48,667 nt of DNA, from positions 1-48,667 of the forward strand of contig CASGEP010000012.1 of assembly GCA_949300515.1 (NCBI GenBank). The letters run 5' to 3'. Below the pieces are notes generated by a model. The model was given only the letters and a program-made list of their open reading frames with translations. It did no database searches and had not been told where the DNA came from. The number at the start of each line of letters is the position of its first letter. The first letter of the stretch is position 1. Positions 24,744 to 33,731 of this stretch are shown in pieces. Both the position numbers and the translations under genes were made by a program. This DNA comes from an uncultured bacterium. Lineage in GTDB: Bacteria; Cyanobacteriota; Vampirovibrionia; Gastranaerophilales; Gastranaerophilaceae.

Positions 24744-26630
24744 CTAAATTAATTTTTCCAATCTTTCAATCAAACCTGCGTTTTGTGCGGCAAAATCTCT
24801 GCCGCGCGCTTTTATCGCATACACAAGTGCAAGCGGAAGATTTAGCGCATCGCCCGATTTTACTTTTTCAAAATAAAATTCTTCAAAATTATCAGGCAAT
24901 CTCAGTGTCCAGTTGGGATCGCCCGAGGTACCCGGAACATTGTACACTTCATTAATTCCGAAGAAATCCGTAAAGAATATTTGAAGATTTTGCGCTTTTG
25001 AAGCAAAAATTTCAACGAGCTTTGAAAAAGCAAGGAATTTTTCATCCGTATATAGTTTATGTCTTATCATATCCTGCCCGTCAAACTCGCTGTATAAATC
25101 TTCCATTAAGTTGCGCACATGCGGGTGCATTTTATCGGTGTTAACCATTTTTGAAGCCCACATTCTGATAGGTTCATTGTCATGCGTTCCCACCATAGCC
25201 CAGGAATTTGGAACAATATTTTTGCAGCGGTAAGGATGATCTTCTTCCTCGGCAACTACAAACTGCACAAGCTTCATGCCCTGCAAACCGTATTTTTCCA
25301 TAACCTGCTCAACGGGGTAGGTAAGTGTACCCAAATCCTCCGCAACAATGGCATCTTTATTTAATCCGCACTCGTTTGCCGCAGCTATTACAATTTTTTC
25401 AATCATTGCGCCGTAGCGTTTAATTTGCTCGTCGCTTAACTGTTTAATCCATTTTTCTTCATCAGGCTCAAACTCCTCATCAATATCATCAAGAGTTGCA
25501 ATAGAGTACTTTTTCAGCTCGTCGTGCTGCGGAGAAGAATAAAGCCTTCCCGCCCCTTCTTCAATTTTTGGCAGAGCACCTTTTTTATACACCCACGGGT
25601 CAATAAGACCTACCGTGTGGTCAATCCTTACCCCGCCGGGGTTTTCTTTAAACATTTTTAAGTACAATTTATACAAAAGCTGACCCGCAGGACCGAGTGA
25701 ACCGTTGGCGTTAAAAAGCTTTTCGGGATCCACAACACTAAAGCCCCATGCCTGTCCGTCTTTTGAGAAGTAATCGGGAGGACAGCCAAGTGACCAGCCT
25801 TCTTTAAATAAAGCCTGATATGCCCAGTTATCCCTGTCCGAGAAAGCAACCTGCCTGTCGGCAATCAGTTTTATACCCTTGCTTTTTGCGTATTCAAGAG
25901 TCTGCTCGCCTTGAAGCGCAACGATAAACTGGGCAAGTTTATATTTTTCAATCGTATCTTTGTATTTTTTTGAAATTGTATCAATGCGTTTTTTTGTTTC
26001 TTTAGTCTGCAAAGCAAGAACGGTCTTGTCCGACTCGTTTTGCCACTGAGGCCAGTAGTCCGAATTATTTTCAATACAAAATGCTTCATAAAGAGCATCG
26101 TTATCAAGCCAGAAAGAATTTTCTTTTTTGAATTTATCAAATTTTTTCTTTAAATTCCAAGACGCTTTTTTTGTGAAATTTTTATAAACTTCATCCATAG
26201 CGGCATCATTTCGCTCGATTGCATAAGCGTATGAAGCCCTGTTTGTGCCTTTTGAAGGATTGTTGTTAACTATATTATTCAGGGTTTCTTCACTTAATAA
26301 ATTTTCCCATTCACCTGTAGTCAGGGCTTTAAGGTTAATAAAAAGAGGATTTTTTGAAAAAACCGTACCGCAATAGGGGGAAGGGTCTGAAATTTTTGTT
26401 TTTCCCGCAGGACCTAACTGCAGGGCGTTAAATACTCCGCTCATAAAATCAAAAACACGTTTTGCACCTTCCGAGTTATATGTACCAAAACCCGTGTTTT
26501 CACCTTCGCTTGAAGGAAAACTTACCCCGTGAAGTATCAGGGCGAGATTTTTTTTATCAAGCACTTTTAATGCGTCGCTTACTGCTTCTCTATATTCTTG
26601 CGATAACTTAAAATTCTCTTTACACAACAT
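24744..26630 (-). CDS. malQ: 4-alpha-glucanotransferase (GH77)
   Basis: A 628-aa MalQ/amylomaltase, which transfers maltodextrin segments in glycogen and maltose metabolism. Catalytic residues are visible: the nucleophile Asp337 in VRIDHTVGL, the acid/base Glu431 in VAEDLG and Asp484 in GTHDNEP. The substrate block SPYCGTVFSKNPLFINL is at 83-100. It is longer than the usual 500-aa enzyme because of extra helical stretches around 120-230. AAAGG lies 6 nt before the ATG. With glgA in the same window it supports glycogen storage. It is followed directly by the metallophosphoesterase gene. Confidence 0.92.
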   Translation of the reverse strand: MLCKENFKLSQEYREAVSDALKVLDKKNLALILHGVSFPSSEGENTGFGTYNSEGAKRVFDFMSGVFNALQLGPAGKTKISDPSPYCGTVFSKNPLFINLKALTTGEWENLLSEETLNNIVNNNPSKGTNRASYAYAIERNDAAMDEVYKNFTKKASWNLKKKFDKFKKENSFWLDNDALYEAFCIENNSDYWPQWQNESDKTVLALQTKETKKRIDTISKKYKDTIEKYKLAQFIVALQGEQTLEYAKSKGIKLIADRQVAFSDRDNWAYQALFKEGWSLGCPPDYFSKDGQAWGFSVVDPEKLFNANGSLGPAGQLLYKLYLKMFKENPGGVRIDHTVGLIDPWVYKKGALPKIEEGAGRLYSSPQHDELKKYSIATLDDIDEEFEPDEEKWIKQLSDEQIKRYGAMIEKIVIAAANECGLNKDAIVAEDLGTLTYPVEQVMEKYGLQGMKLVQFVVAEEEDHPYRCKNIVPNSWAMVGTHDNEPIRMWASKMVNTDKMHPHVRNLMEDLYSEFDGQDMIRHKLYTDEKFLAFSKLVEIFASKAQNLQIFFTDFFGINEVYNVPGTSGDPNWTLRLPDNFEEFYFEKVKSGDALNLPLALVYAIKARGRDFAAQNAGLIERLEKLI

Positions 26631-26663
26631 TTTTAACCTTTCTTCCCAAATAATTTTAACTTT

Positions 26664-27338
26664 TTAATAACTTGTCAGACCCCGCCTTTGCAAATACTCT
26701 CTTACGCTGTTTAGAGAACTCTGTACAATACGGGTAATTCTGGAGCTTGACAGCCCGACCTGCGCCGCAATCTGCTTAACCTGCATATTACGATAAAATC
26801 TGTATTCCATAATTGTTCTGTCTTTTTGAGGAAGCGTCGCGATAGCTTCTCTTATAAGTTTGCCAAGCTCCGATATCTCCGCTCTTTCATCCGGAGTTGC
26901 GGAGTTATCTTTTATAAAATCAAAAGGAGAGTCATTATCGGAAGATGAAGCGGCAATAGAATCTATTGACAAAATAGTTTCGTAAATTGCCTCTCTAACT
27001 TTGTGAGGTGAAACATCAAGACTTGAGTTATCGTTTGAACTCCCTTCGCTCTCGTCATCTACATCCTCACGCTTGTGTTTCAGGGTATACCATTTGTAGC
27101 GGTTCCTAAGCTCGTTTCTGATAGCCCAGCGCACGGCAGTTGCAATATATGAAGTATTGTATCTTTGCAGCTGCTCCTGAGTTTTGTTTTTAATCAGAGT
27201 TTGTATTGCAATAATACCTATGGACACAAGCTCCTCGCACTCCACCATGTGCGATGGAATCCGCTTGTATTCTACCCGTGCTACTTTTTGAATGATATCT
27301 ATATAGTCATTAAGATTTGATTGCAATGTTAACGCCAT
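26664..27338 (-). CDS. FliA/WhiG-like sigma-70 family factor
   Basis: A 224-aa sigma factor. Region 2 runs about residues 12-90 (HMVECEELVSIGIIAIQTLI, YIATAVRWAIRNELRNRYKW). Region 4 is at the end (IATLPQKDRTIMEYRFYRNM, then VKQIAAQVGLSSSRITRIVQ). SSSRITRI is close to the SESRVSQI of motility sigma factors. The middle is a long Ser/Asp-rich linker (EGSSNDNSSLD) in place of an ordinary region 3. It lies 60 nt after flhB, the usual setting of fliA in flagellar clusters. Promoter hints upstream include TGTAAAAT, with AGAAG before the ATG. A stress role, as for cyanobacterial group 3 sigma factors, is the alternative. Confidence 0.75.
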   Translation of the reverse strand: MALTLQSNLNDYIDIIQKVARVEYKRIPSHMVECEELVSIGIIAIQTLIKNKTQEQLQRYNTSYIATAVRWAIRNELRNRYKWYTLKHKREDVDDESEGSSNDNSSLDVSPHKVREAIYETILSIDSIAASSSDNDSPFDFIKDNSATPDERAEISELGKLIREAIATLPQKDRTIMEYRFYRNMQVKQIAAQVGLSSSRITRIVQSSLNSVREYLQRRGLTSY

Positions 27339-27398
27339 CTTCTACTAACTACAATTTTACAAGTAAATTTTACTATCTTTTAGCCATAAATGCAAATT

Positions 27399-28502
27399 CT
27401 ACACTTTATCTGTAGGAGTATTAACCTCAATGTCAGCATTTTGCGCTTTTTTCTTTTTAAGATTGTAAACAAATATAAGAATTTCGGCAACAGCTTTATA
27501 TAAATCCGGCGGTATTTCCTGATCAATTTCAACAAAACGAAATATTGCACGCGCCACGGGCGGGTTTTCAATGACCGGCACACCATGGTGCTGTGCAATT
27601 TCTTTTATTTTTTTTGCAAACAATTCACTTCCCTTTGCAACAAGTTTTGGAGAGCGCATGGTTTTTTGGTCATATTTTAAGGCACAGGCAATATGTGTCG
27701 GGTTTGTGACAACAAAATCCGAATCAGGCACGGCATCCATCATTTTCTTTTGCAAAAGCTGGTGACGTCTTTGTCTGAGTGCAGCTTTTACATGCGGGTC
27801 GCCTTCGGTGTTTTTATATTCGTCCTTTACCTCTTTAAAAGACATTTTCTGGTCCTGTAAAAACTTCCACTTCGTAACCCCGTAATCGGCTGCGGCGATG
27901 ATTAAAAATATAATACCCGCTTTTATAACGAAATCGACAACCAGCTTGCCGAACTGAATTAAAACCGCGAACTGATTATCAATTGCGGCAAGCATAATAA
28001 TTGCCTCAAAGTGATCCATATAGACAATATAGCCTATGATACCCAGTATAACTACCTTTGCAATGTTTTTAACAAGTTCAAAAAGAGTTTTCGGACTCAT
28101 AAGATTTTTAAAATATTTCGTCGGGTTTAATTTGTCAAACTTCGGAGAAAGCGGCGCCATGGTAAAAAGCGGTCCTACCTGAATTAAATCTCCCATAACC
28201 CCCACAAACCATGCCAGTAGAAGTATGGGCACAATAATAAGTGCGGCAGGGACAACCGTTATAAAAAGCAGATAACCGTAGCCTATCTTTTCAAGATGGG
28301 CAGTCGGGATTTGTTCATAAATGAGGGTAAAAAGCCCCGACACCTGCGACCAGATAAAAGGTGCAAGGGCGTATATACCGCTGAACATAACTATCAGACC
28401 GATAGCAACCGAAAAGTCTTTAGACTTTACGACCTGTCCTTCTTTTCTTGCTTTATTGAGCTTCTGCTGCGAAGCTTCAAACTGCTTATCCTCATCAGCC
28501 AT
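27399..28502 (-). CDS. flhB: FlhB-type type III export switch protein
   Basis: A 367-aa FlhB/SctU family protein. The N-terminus (EASQQKLNKARKEGQVVKS) is typical of the family, followed by four membrane segments (about 31-60, 76-104, 145-165 and 183-207). The cytoplasmic part holds EGDPHVKAALRQRR and the self-cleavage site N267-P-T-H in VVTNPTHIACALKY. It gates the flagellar or injectisome export apparatus. No other export genes are in the window, but the next gene is a FliA-like sigma factor, which favours a flagellar origin. TATAAT lies 6 nt before the ATG with no ribosome binding site. Confidence 0.9.
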   Translation of the reverse strand: MADEDKQFEASQQKLNKARKEGQVVKSKDFSVAIGLIVMFSGIYALAPFIWSQVSGLFTLIYEQIPTAHLEKIGYGYLLFITVVPAALIIVPILLLAWFVGVMGDLIQVGPLFTMAPLSPKFDKLNPTKYFKNLMSPKTLFELVKNIAKVVILGIIGYIVYMDHFEAIIMLAAIDNQFAVLIQFGKLVVDFVIKAGIIFLIIAAADYGVTKWKFLQDQKMSFKEVKDEYKNTEGDPHVKAALRQRRHQLLQKKMMDAVPDSDFVVTNPTHIACALKYDQKTMRSPKLVAKGSELFAKKIKEIAQHHGVPVIENPPVARAIFRFVEIDQEIPPDLYKAVAEILIFVYNLKKKKAQNADIEVNTPTDKV

Positions 28503-28514
28503 AGTTTAATTATA
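28503..28514 (-). promoter_or_regulatory. Leaderless promoter of flhB
   Basis: Minus-strand perfect TATAAT (28509-28514), preceded by AGTG, then TAAACT and ATG at 28502. No clear -35 box is seen. Confidence 0.55.
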
Positions 28515-28526
28515 CACTATTTGGTT

Positions 28527-29042
28527 TTAATATTTTACAAGGGATGTAACTTTTACGTCTTTGGGGAGCTTTTCTCTACCGTTTAAGTCCGTAAGCTCTA
28601 TTACAAATGCAATGCCCGCAACATCAGCCGCACTTTGCACAAGTTTAACCGCTGCCGCAGCCGTTCCGCCCGTTGCAAGAAGATCATCAACAATAAGCAC
28701 TCTGTCGCCTTTTTTAAGGGCATCTTCGTGCATTTCAATCTTATCCGTACCATATTCAAGAGAATACTCCTGAGATATTGTTTTTGCGGGAAGTTTGCCC
28801 GGTTTTCTGATAGGTATAAAGCCGCAGTTTAATTTATAGGCAATCGGCATGCCAAAAATAAAACCGCGCGATTCAATGCCTGCAACATAGTCAATTTTTT
28901 CGTTTTCATATTCTTTTGCCATTAAATCAACAATTTTATGCATTGTTTGTGCATCTTTAACGGCTGTTGTAATGTCCCTGAAAATTATTCCTTTTTTAGG
29001 GAAATCGGGAACATCTCTTATCATCTTTTTTATATCGTCCAT
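28527..29042 (-). CDS. apt: Adenine phosphoribosyltransferase
   Basis: A 171-aa Apt, which salvages adenine to AMP with PRPP. The family signature [18 protein letters not shown] is near residue 118, preceded by IESRGFIFG and [10 protein letters not shown]. Length is normal. AAGGAG lies 10 nt before the ATG, a slightly long spacing. The gene ends 24 nt before flhB starts and could read into it. It is divergent from prfB. Confidence 0.95.
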   Translation of the reverse strand: MDDIKKMIRDVPDFPKKGIIFRDITTAVKDAQTMHKIVDLMAKEYENEKIDYVAGIESRGFIFGMPIAYKLNCGFIPIRKPGKLPAKTISQEYSLEYGTDKIEMHEDALKKGDRVLIVDDLLATGGTAAAAVKLVQSAADVAGIAFVIELTDLNGREKLPKDVKVTSLVKY

Positions 29043-29097
29043 TGCGTCTTAACTCCTTTTTGAACCATTTTTTATTTTAACAAAAACATTTTTATAG

Positions 29098-29109
29098 TAA
29101 AATAATTTT
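29098..29109 (+). promoter_or_regulatory. Leaderless promoter of prfB
   Basis: TAAAAT at 29098-29103, then AATTTT and ATG at 29110. No Shine-Dalgarno sequence is present. Confidence 0.5.
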
Positions 29110-30214
29110 ATGTCGGAAACAAAAGAAGAACTGAAACAAATAACCACCACCCTAAAGCCGCGGCTTGAAGCGGCGGGAAGGTGTCTTTGACCTTGGCGGT
29201 CTTAAAAATTCCCTAAAAAATCTTGATGAAAAACTGCGTGATGAAAATATCTGGAATAATCAGGAAGAAGCCTCAAAGCTTTTAAAAGAGCAAAAAGAGG
29301 TAAAATCTTCTCTTGAAAGATTTGAAAAGTGGACAGGTATTTTAGAAGATGCGCTTTTAAGTCTCGAACTTGATGATGAGGGTCTTATGTGCGAAGCGCT
29401 GGCAGGCGTTAAAAATCTTGAAAAAGAGCTTGATAAATTTGATTTAGAGCAGATGCTAAGCGGCGAATACGATAAAAACGATGCCATTTTAACCGTTAAC
29501 TCGGGCGCGGGCGGCACAGACGCGCAGGACTGGGCGCAAATGCTTTTAAGGATGTATATGCGCTGGGCACAGCTGCACAACTACACAATAGAGCTTTTAG
29601 ATAAATCAGACGGCGAAGAAGCGGGGATTAAATCCGCAACCATTAAAATCTCGGGCAAATGGGCGTACGGGTATGCAAAAGCCGAAAAAGGAGTGCACAG
29701 GCTTGTAAGAATTTCACCCTTTAACGCCAACGGCAAAAGACAGACAAGCTTTGCCTCTCTTGAGGTAACTCCCGTTATAGAAGATTTTGAAAAGAAAATA
29801 ACAATACCACCCGATGAAATTGAAATTGAAACAATGCGCTCGGGCGGCGCGGGCGGACAAAACGTAAATAAAGTAGAAACGGCGGTAAGGATTTATCACA
29901 AACCGACGGGGATTGTCGTAAAGTGCCAGCAGGAGCGCTCCCAGCTTCAAAACAGGGAAACCGCCATGCAAATGCTCGCTTCAAAACTCCTTGCAATAAA
30001 ACAGCAGGAGCACGAACAAAAACTTGCAGGGCTAAAGGGCGAAGTTATGGATGTAAACTTTGGCTCACAAATTCGCTCTTACGTTTTTCACCCCTATAAA
30101 CTTGTAAAAGACCACCGAACAGGCTATGAAACGGGCAACGTTGATGCTGTCATGAACGGTGAAATAGATGGGTTTATTGAAGAATATTTAAAGTTTGGTG
30201 AAAAGAAAAACTAA
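29110..30214 (+). CDS. prfB: Peptide chain release factor 2, programmed +1 frameshift
   Basis: RF2 reads UAA and UGA. The first frame starts at ATG 29110 and codes 26 residues ending GRCL, then meets an in-frame TGA at 29188-29190. The second frame continues from GAC at 29189 as DLGGLKNSL. The slippery site CTT-TGA-C with the purine-rich GGAAGGTG just upstream (29177-29183) matches the known autoregulatory frameshift, in which low RF2 favours the shift. The full product is 367 aa. It has the anticodon-like [19 protein letters not shown] and the catalytic GGQ in [17 protein letters not shown]. Coding is 29110-29187 joined to 29189-30214. A terminator follows. Confidence 0.95.
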
Positions 30215-30240
30215 AAAGCAGGCATTATGCCTGCTTTTTT
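30213..30240. terminator. Bidirectional terminator between prfB and the 31249 gene
   Basis: Stem GCAGGC / GCCTGC (loop ATTAT), flanked by A and T runs on both sides. The leftward gene's stop codon touches its right edge. Confidence 0.88.
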
Positions 30241-31249
30241 AAAATACTAAAGAATCCGTACCGATTTCACTTATTTGTTTTGTACCATCTTTTGCAATAT
30301 TAATAATTTTTTTGTAACCCTTGCTGCCTTTGTCAAAATATTCAACAACTATTTGCTTTGAACCGTCATCAGCTATTTTTGTAGTTTGCCTTGCATACAA
30401 TTCACCATTCTTTATAGTTTCAACCACTTTGTTGCCGTTTTTATCTATGTAATTTTTGGACTGTTTTACAAACTGCTCATGTGAATTTATAGAAGGTTTT
30501 CTGCGATAAACACGCTTTTTATCAACAACATTTCCTGCTTCATCATAAGTATAAACAAAATGCCTTGAATAATTTTTATTTATATAATTGTCATCCAATC
30601 CGAGATCTATACCCTGGAATGTTTTTTTCCAGCTGCCGTCTTGTTGTTTTTCTGCAACATCTCTAAGTATGTCACCCGTTAGACCCATACGTTCTTTAAC
30701 TACCTTGCTGTCAGAAATTATAGTTTTTTCACCCGTTGGAACCCATTTCAAACTTGCAACTTTTTGACCGTTTTTATCGGCTTTTGAAACATATGCACGG
30801 TCAAAATGTTGTATGACTTTTGTACCGTCTTGTTCACTGTACACTTTTTTAAATTTCGACACTTCTCCATCTAAAATACCGCTTACACGTTCGCTGAATG
30901 TTGATGATTTTAAAACACCGTCAGCGTATTCAAGGGCATAATTACCTTTTTGATTTGTAACATTAATTACACCGTTAAAAGGTTTACCCTTAACAGTGGC
31001 TGCGCCTTTATTAAACTTTCCTATCTTTTTAAAGTCATCAAGACTGAGTTCAGAAGGAAGCTTTTTTCCTCTTGAAATAGCAACTGCAGCAACACCGACA
31101 GCAGCAAGTGCACTAAGTCCGAGAGCAATTTTGCCTTTGTTATCTTTTATAACTTCTTTGACGTTCTTTTCCTTATTAGGAACACTTACAGATGCAGACT
31201 CATTAGCACCTTTAAATGTATTAGTGCTTGAAATTGAACCAATTATCAT
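30239..31249 (-). CDS. Lineage-type hypothetical protein with N-terminal FKG motif and one membrane helix
   Basis: A 336-aa protein not assigned to a named family. The N-terminus has NTFKGANESASV, then a basic KEVIKDNKGKI segment and a hydrophobic helix ALGLSALAAVGVAAVAI (about residues 42-58) followed by SRGKK. This suits a membrane-tethered protein with the bulk on one side. Residues 80-336 carry repeated short beta-like units with G/N-D turns (KGNYALEYADGVLKSS, KDGTKQI, DDGSKQIVVEYFDKGSK) that recall MORN- or YD-type strands. The start has AAGGAAG upstream and TATAAT at 31278-31283. Confidence 0.65.
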   Translation of the reverse strand: MIIGSISSTNTFKGANESASVSVPNKEKNVKEVIKDNKGKIALGLSALAAVGVAAVAISRGKKLPSELSLDDFKKIGKFNKGAATVKGKPFNGVINVTNQKGNYALEYADGVLKSSTFSERVSGILDGEVSKFKKVYSEQDGTKVIQHFDRAYVSKADKNGQKVASLKWVPTGEKTIISDSKVVKERMGLTGDILRDVAEKQQDGSWKKTFQGIDLGLDDNYINKNYSRHFVYTYDEAGNVVDKKRVYRRKPSINSHEQFVKQSKNYIDKNGNKVVETIKNGELYARQTTKIADDGSKQIVVEYFDKGSKGYKKIINIAKDGTKQISEIGTDSLVF

Positions 31250-31416
31250 TTTACTTCCTTTCCTTATACATTTTACTATTATACATATAAGAAAAAATAT
31301 GAATAAATCTTATTGCTGTATTAAGGGTATTCTTTAACATTTTGTTACATTATTTAGCCATATTTATAAACATTTAGTTTATTAAAGCATTTGACGATTT
31401 ATTATAAGTTGTGACA

Positions 31417-31728
31417 ATGAAGTATCAGGAATTAATCAATACAAGCATTAAAAATTTAAGAAAGAGCAACAATCTTACGCAGGAAGAATTTGCCGAAAAA
31501 ATTGACATAAGTATTCAAGGGCTTTCAAATATTGAAAGGAACCGTTACCAGCCGACAGCAGATACTATAGATAAAATATGCAAAGCCTTTAAAATAACTC
31601 CTGCAGAGCTGCTTTTGGGGCAAAATGACAATGAAATTATAAACAACATTACACTTTTGTTAACCAATTGCCCAAAGAATAAACTTAAAAAGATTTATGA
31701 AGTTATAAAAATACTGATTAAATTTTAG
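31417..31728 (+). CDS. XRE-family HTH transcriptional regulator
   Basis: A 103-aa protein whose first 65 residues are a Cro/C1 helix-turn-helix: IKNLRKSNNLTQEEFAEKI, then SIQGLSNIERNRYQPTADTIDKICKAFKITPAELLLG. The rest is a short helical tail (NCPKNKLKKIYEVIKILIKF). A GTG at 31411 could add two residues. TATAAG at 31403-31408 is 8 nt before the ATG, and no ribosome binding site is seen, so the message may be nearly leaderless. It is transcribed away from the 31249 gene, which it might control, and precedes hisS by 41 nt. Confidence 0.82.
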   Translation: MKYQELINTSIKNLRKSNNLTQEEFAEKIDISIQGLSNIERNRYQPTADTIDKICKAFKITPAELLLGQNDNEIINNITLLLTNCPKNKLKKIYEVIKILIKF

Positions 31729-31736
31729 TTTTATAG

Positions 31737-31742
31737 TAAAAT
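31737..31742 (+). promoter_or_regulatory. -10 box of hisS
   Basis: TAAAAT at 31737-31742, preceded by ATAG. The leader of about 20 nt carries AGGAAAAGAG before the ATG at 31770, so this unit uses an ordinary ribosome binding site. Confidence 0.45.
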
Positions 31743-31769
31743 ACTCCTTGGAAATTCAGGAAAAGAGAA

Positions 31770-32993
31770 ATGATAAAAGCACAACGCGGAACAAAAGACA
31801 TAATAGGACTTGATACCTTAACTTGGCAAAAAATTCAGCAAAATGCGCAAGAAATTTTTCAAAGTGCAAATTACAGTGAGATAAGAACTCCGATTTTTGA
31901 AGCAACAGAGCTTTTTAAACGCGGGGTCGGGGATTCAACAGACATTGTAAACAAAGAAATGTACACTTTTTGCACAGGCGGCAAAGACAAGAGTGAAAAC
32001 TCGATTACGCTTCGCCCCGAAAATACCGCGGGAGTAGTACGTGCTTACATTGAACACAATATTTCAAGACAATCACCGCCGCAAAAATTCTGGTATTTTG
32101 GTCCCATGTTTCGATATGAGCGCCCGCAAGCAGGTCGCCAAAGACAGTTTCATCAGGTCGGAATAGAGCTTTTTGGCGTTGAAAACCCAACAGCAGACGC
32201 CGAAGCCATACTTATGGCGCAAGAGTTTTTAAAATCAACAGGTGTGGTTGACTTAGAGGTGGAGTTAAACACACTTGGCTGTCCAAAATGCCGTGAAAAC
32301 TACAGAAATTCAATTAAAGAAGTTTTAAAACCTTACTTGGGCGAACTTTGTGAAGATTGCAAAGTAAGATACGAAAAAAATCCGCTCAGAATGCTTGATT
32401 GCAAAGACGAAAACTGTCAGAAAATTTTTGAACGGGAAGAAATTAAAAAAGTTGTTTTGAGTGATTTTGTTTGTGATGAGTGCGCAAAACATTTTGAAGA
32501 AGTTCAAACACTCCTTAGTGCTCTGGGTATCAAATATAAGCGCAACAAAATGCTTGTAAGAGGGCTTGATTACTACAACAGGACTGTTTTTGAAATAAAA
32601 AGCAGCTCTCTTGGTTCTCAAAGTGCAGTTTGCGGCGGAGGAAGGTATGACGGACTGGTTGAAATGCTCGGCGGCACGCCTACTCCTGCAGTCGGTTGGG
32701 CAATGGGAGTTGAGAGGCTTTTTGAACTTGTAAAAAAAGTTGAACAGAAAAAACTTGATTATTTTGTTGTTTCAAAATACTCGCAAGAAGCAATAAAACT
32801 TTGCCAAAAATTAAGACACAAAGGTTACAGTTGCGACTTTGACATGCAAAATCGCAAATTTGCAAAGCAGCTTGAAAAAGCAGCAAAACTTGCAAATTAT
32901 GCAATTATTCTCGGTGAAGAAGAAATAGAAAAAGGCTTTTATACCCTCAAAAACTTATCTGACGGCACTCAGGAGCAAAAAAGAGAAATTTAG
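31770..32993 (+). CDS. hisS: Histidyl-tRNA synthetase
   Basis: A 407-aa class II HisRS. Motif 1 region RTPIFEATELFKRGVGDSTD, TLRPENTAGVVRAYIEHN, motif 2 FRYERPQAGRQRQFHQVGIE, the histidine loops VRGLDYYNRTVFEI and CGGGRYDGLVEMLGG, and motif 3 AVGWAMGVERL. A short anticodon domain closes the protein (IILGEEEIEKGFYTLKNL). The cysteines CPKC/CEDC/CDEC in the insertion domain could bind zinc. AGGAAAAGAG precedes the ATG. It is the second gene after the XRE regulator but has its own -10 box. Confidence 0.96.
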   Translation: MIKAQRGTKDIIGLDTLTWQKIQQNAQEIFQSANYSEIRTPIFEATELFKRGVGDSTDIVNKEMYTFCTGGKDKSENSITLRPENTAGVVRAYIEHNISRQSPPQKFWYFGPMFRYERPQAGRQRQFHQVGIELFGVENPTADAEAILMAQEFLKSTGVVDLEVELNTLGCPKCRENYRNSIKEVLKPYLGELCEDCKVRYEKNPLRMLDCKDENCQKIFEREEIKKVVLSDFVCDECAKHFEEVQTLLSALGIKYKRNKMLVRGLDYYNRTVFEIKSSSLGSQSAVCGGGRYDGLVEMLGGTPTPAVGWAMGVERLFELVKKVEQKKLDYFVVSKYSQEAIKLCQKLRHKGYSCDFDMQNRKFAKQLEKAAKLANYAIILGEEEIEKGFYTLKNLSDGTQEQKREI

Positions 32994-33060
32994 ATTTTCA
33001 AAAAACTTTCCTTATAAAATAAACATGTCATAATATTTTTATACGAGGAGTTTTTTAAGG

Positions 33061-33726
33061 ATGAGTATTATGAAAAAGTTTAGAATACCTTTATTAGGGG
33101 CATTTTTAGCCCTTAGTTTGTTTAGTGCATCATATGCGATAGTAGAGCCGCCAAAAGTGCCAAGCGCACTTATTGATGAGGGTCTTGCAAAAACTTACAA
33201 AAAAAGCACTCAAGACACAAATGTGATAGAAGCGCTTGAGCTATTAAAACAAACAAGCGGCGAATATTCAAGAAAAGCAATTTTAGGAGATAACCTGACA
33301 AGACGCCCCATTAAAATTGAATTTAAAAACCTGTCTGAAATAAACCCCGCTTACGCAAATTTTGACGCACTGGGTTGGAAAAAATCGGGGAAATTATATA
33401 TATACATAAACAAAAAACACCAAAGTGCACCAAAAGAGGCACTGGCAGCACTTTTAGCCCATGAAGCAATTCATCAGGACGAGTTTAATTCACTAAATGA
33501 AGAAACCTATGCTTGGACGCTTGAGGCTGCAGTGTGGACACAACTTAGCGAGGATAATCTCGAGCTGCAAAATATCTCACATCCTCTTGTAGAGCGGGAA
33601 AACGTGATAAAAAAACTTTTCAAAAAAGGAAACTACACAAGTGCTTATATAAGAAAATTTGTAATTTCTAACAAAGGTTATCAAAATTTGCCCGAGCGCT
33701 CACCGGGGTTTGAAGAAAATCTGTAA
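33061..33726 (+). CDS. Exported putative HExxH metallopeptidase
   Basis: A 221-aa protein with a signal peptide (MKKFRIPLLGAFLALSLFSASYA). The mature part holds HEAIHQDEF near residue 138, an HExxH zinc motif, followed after a short gap by NEETYAWTLEA, whose Glu could be the third ligand of a gluzincin-type site. The rest is not recognised, and no family name is claimed. GAGGAG lies 10 nt before ATG 33061. A second ATG three codons later starts directly at the signal peptide and may be the true start. Confidence 0.65.
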   Translation: MSIMKKFRIPLLGAFLALSLFSASYAIVEPPKVPSALIDEGLAKTYKKSTQDTNVIEALELLKQTSGEYSRKAILGDNLTRRPIKIEFKNLSEINPAYANFDALGWKKSGKLYIYINKKHQSAPKEALAALLAHEAIHQDEFNSLNEETYAWTLEAAVWTQLSEDNLELQNISHPLVERENVIKKLFKKGNYTSAYIRKFVISNKGYQNLPERSPGFEENL

Positions 33727-33731
33727 TAAAC

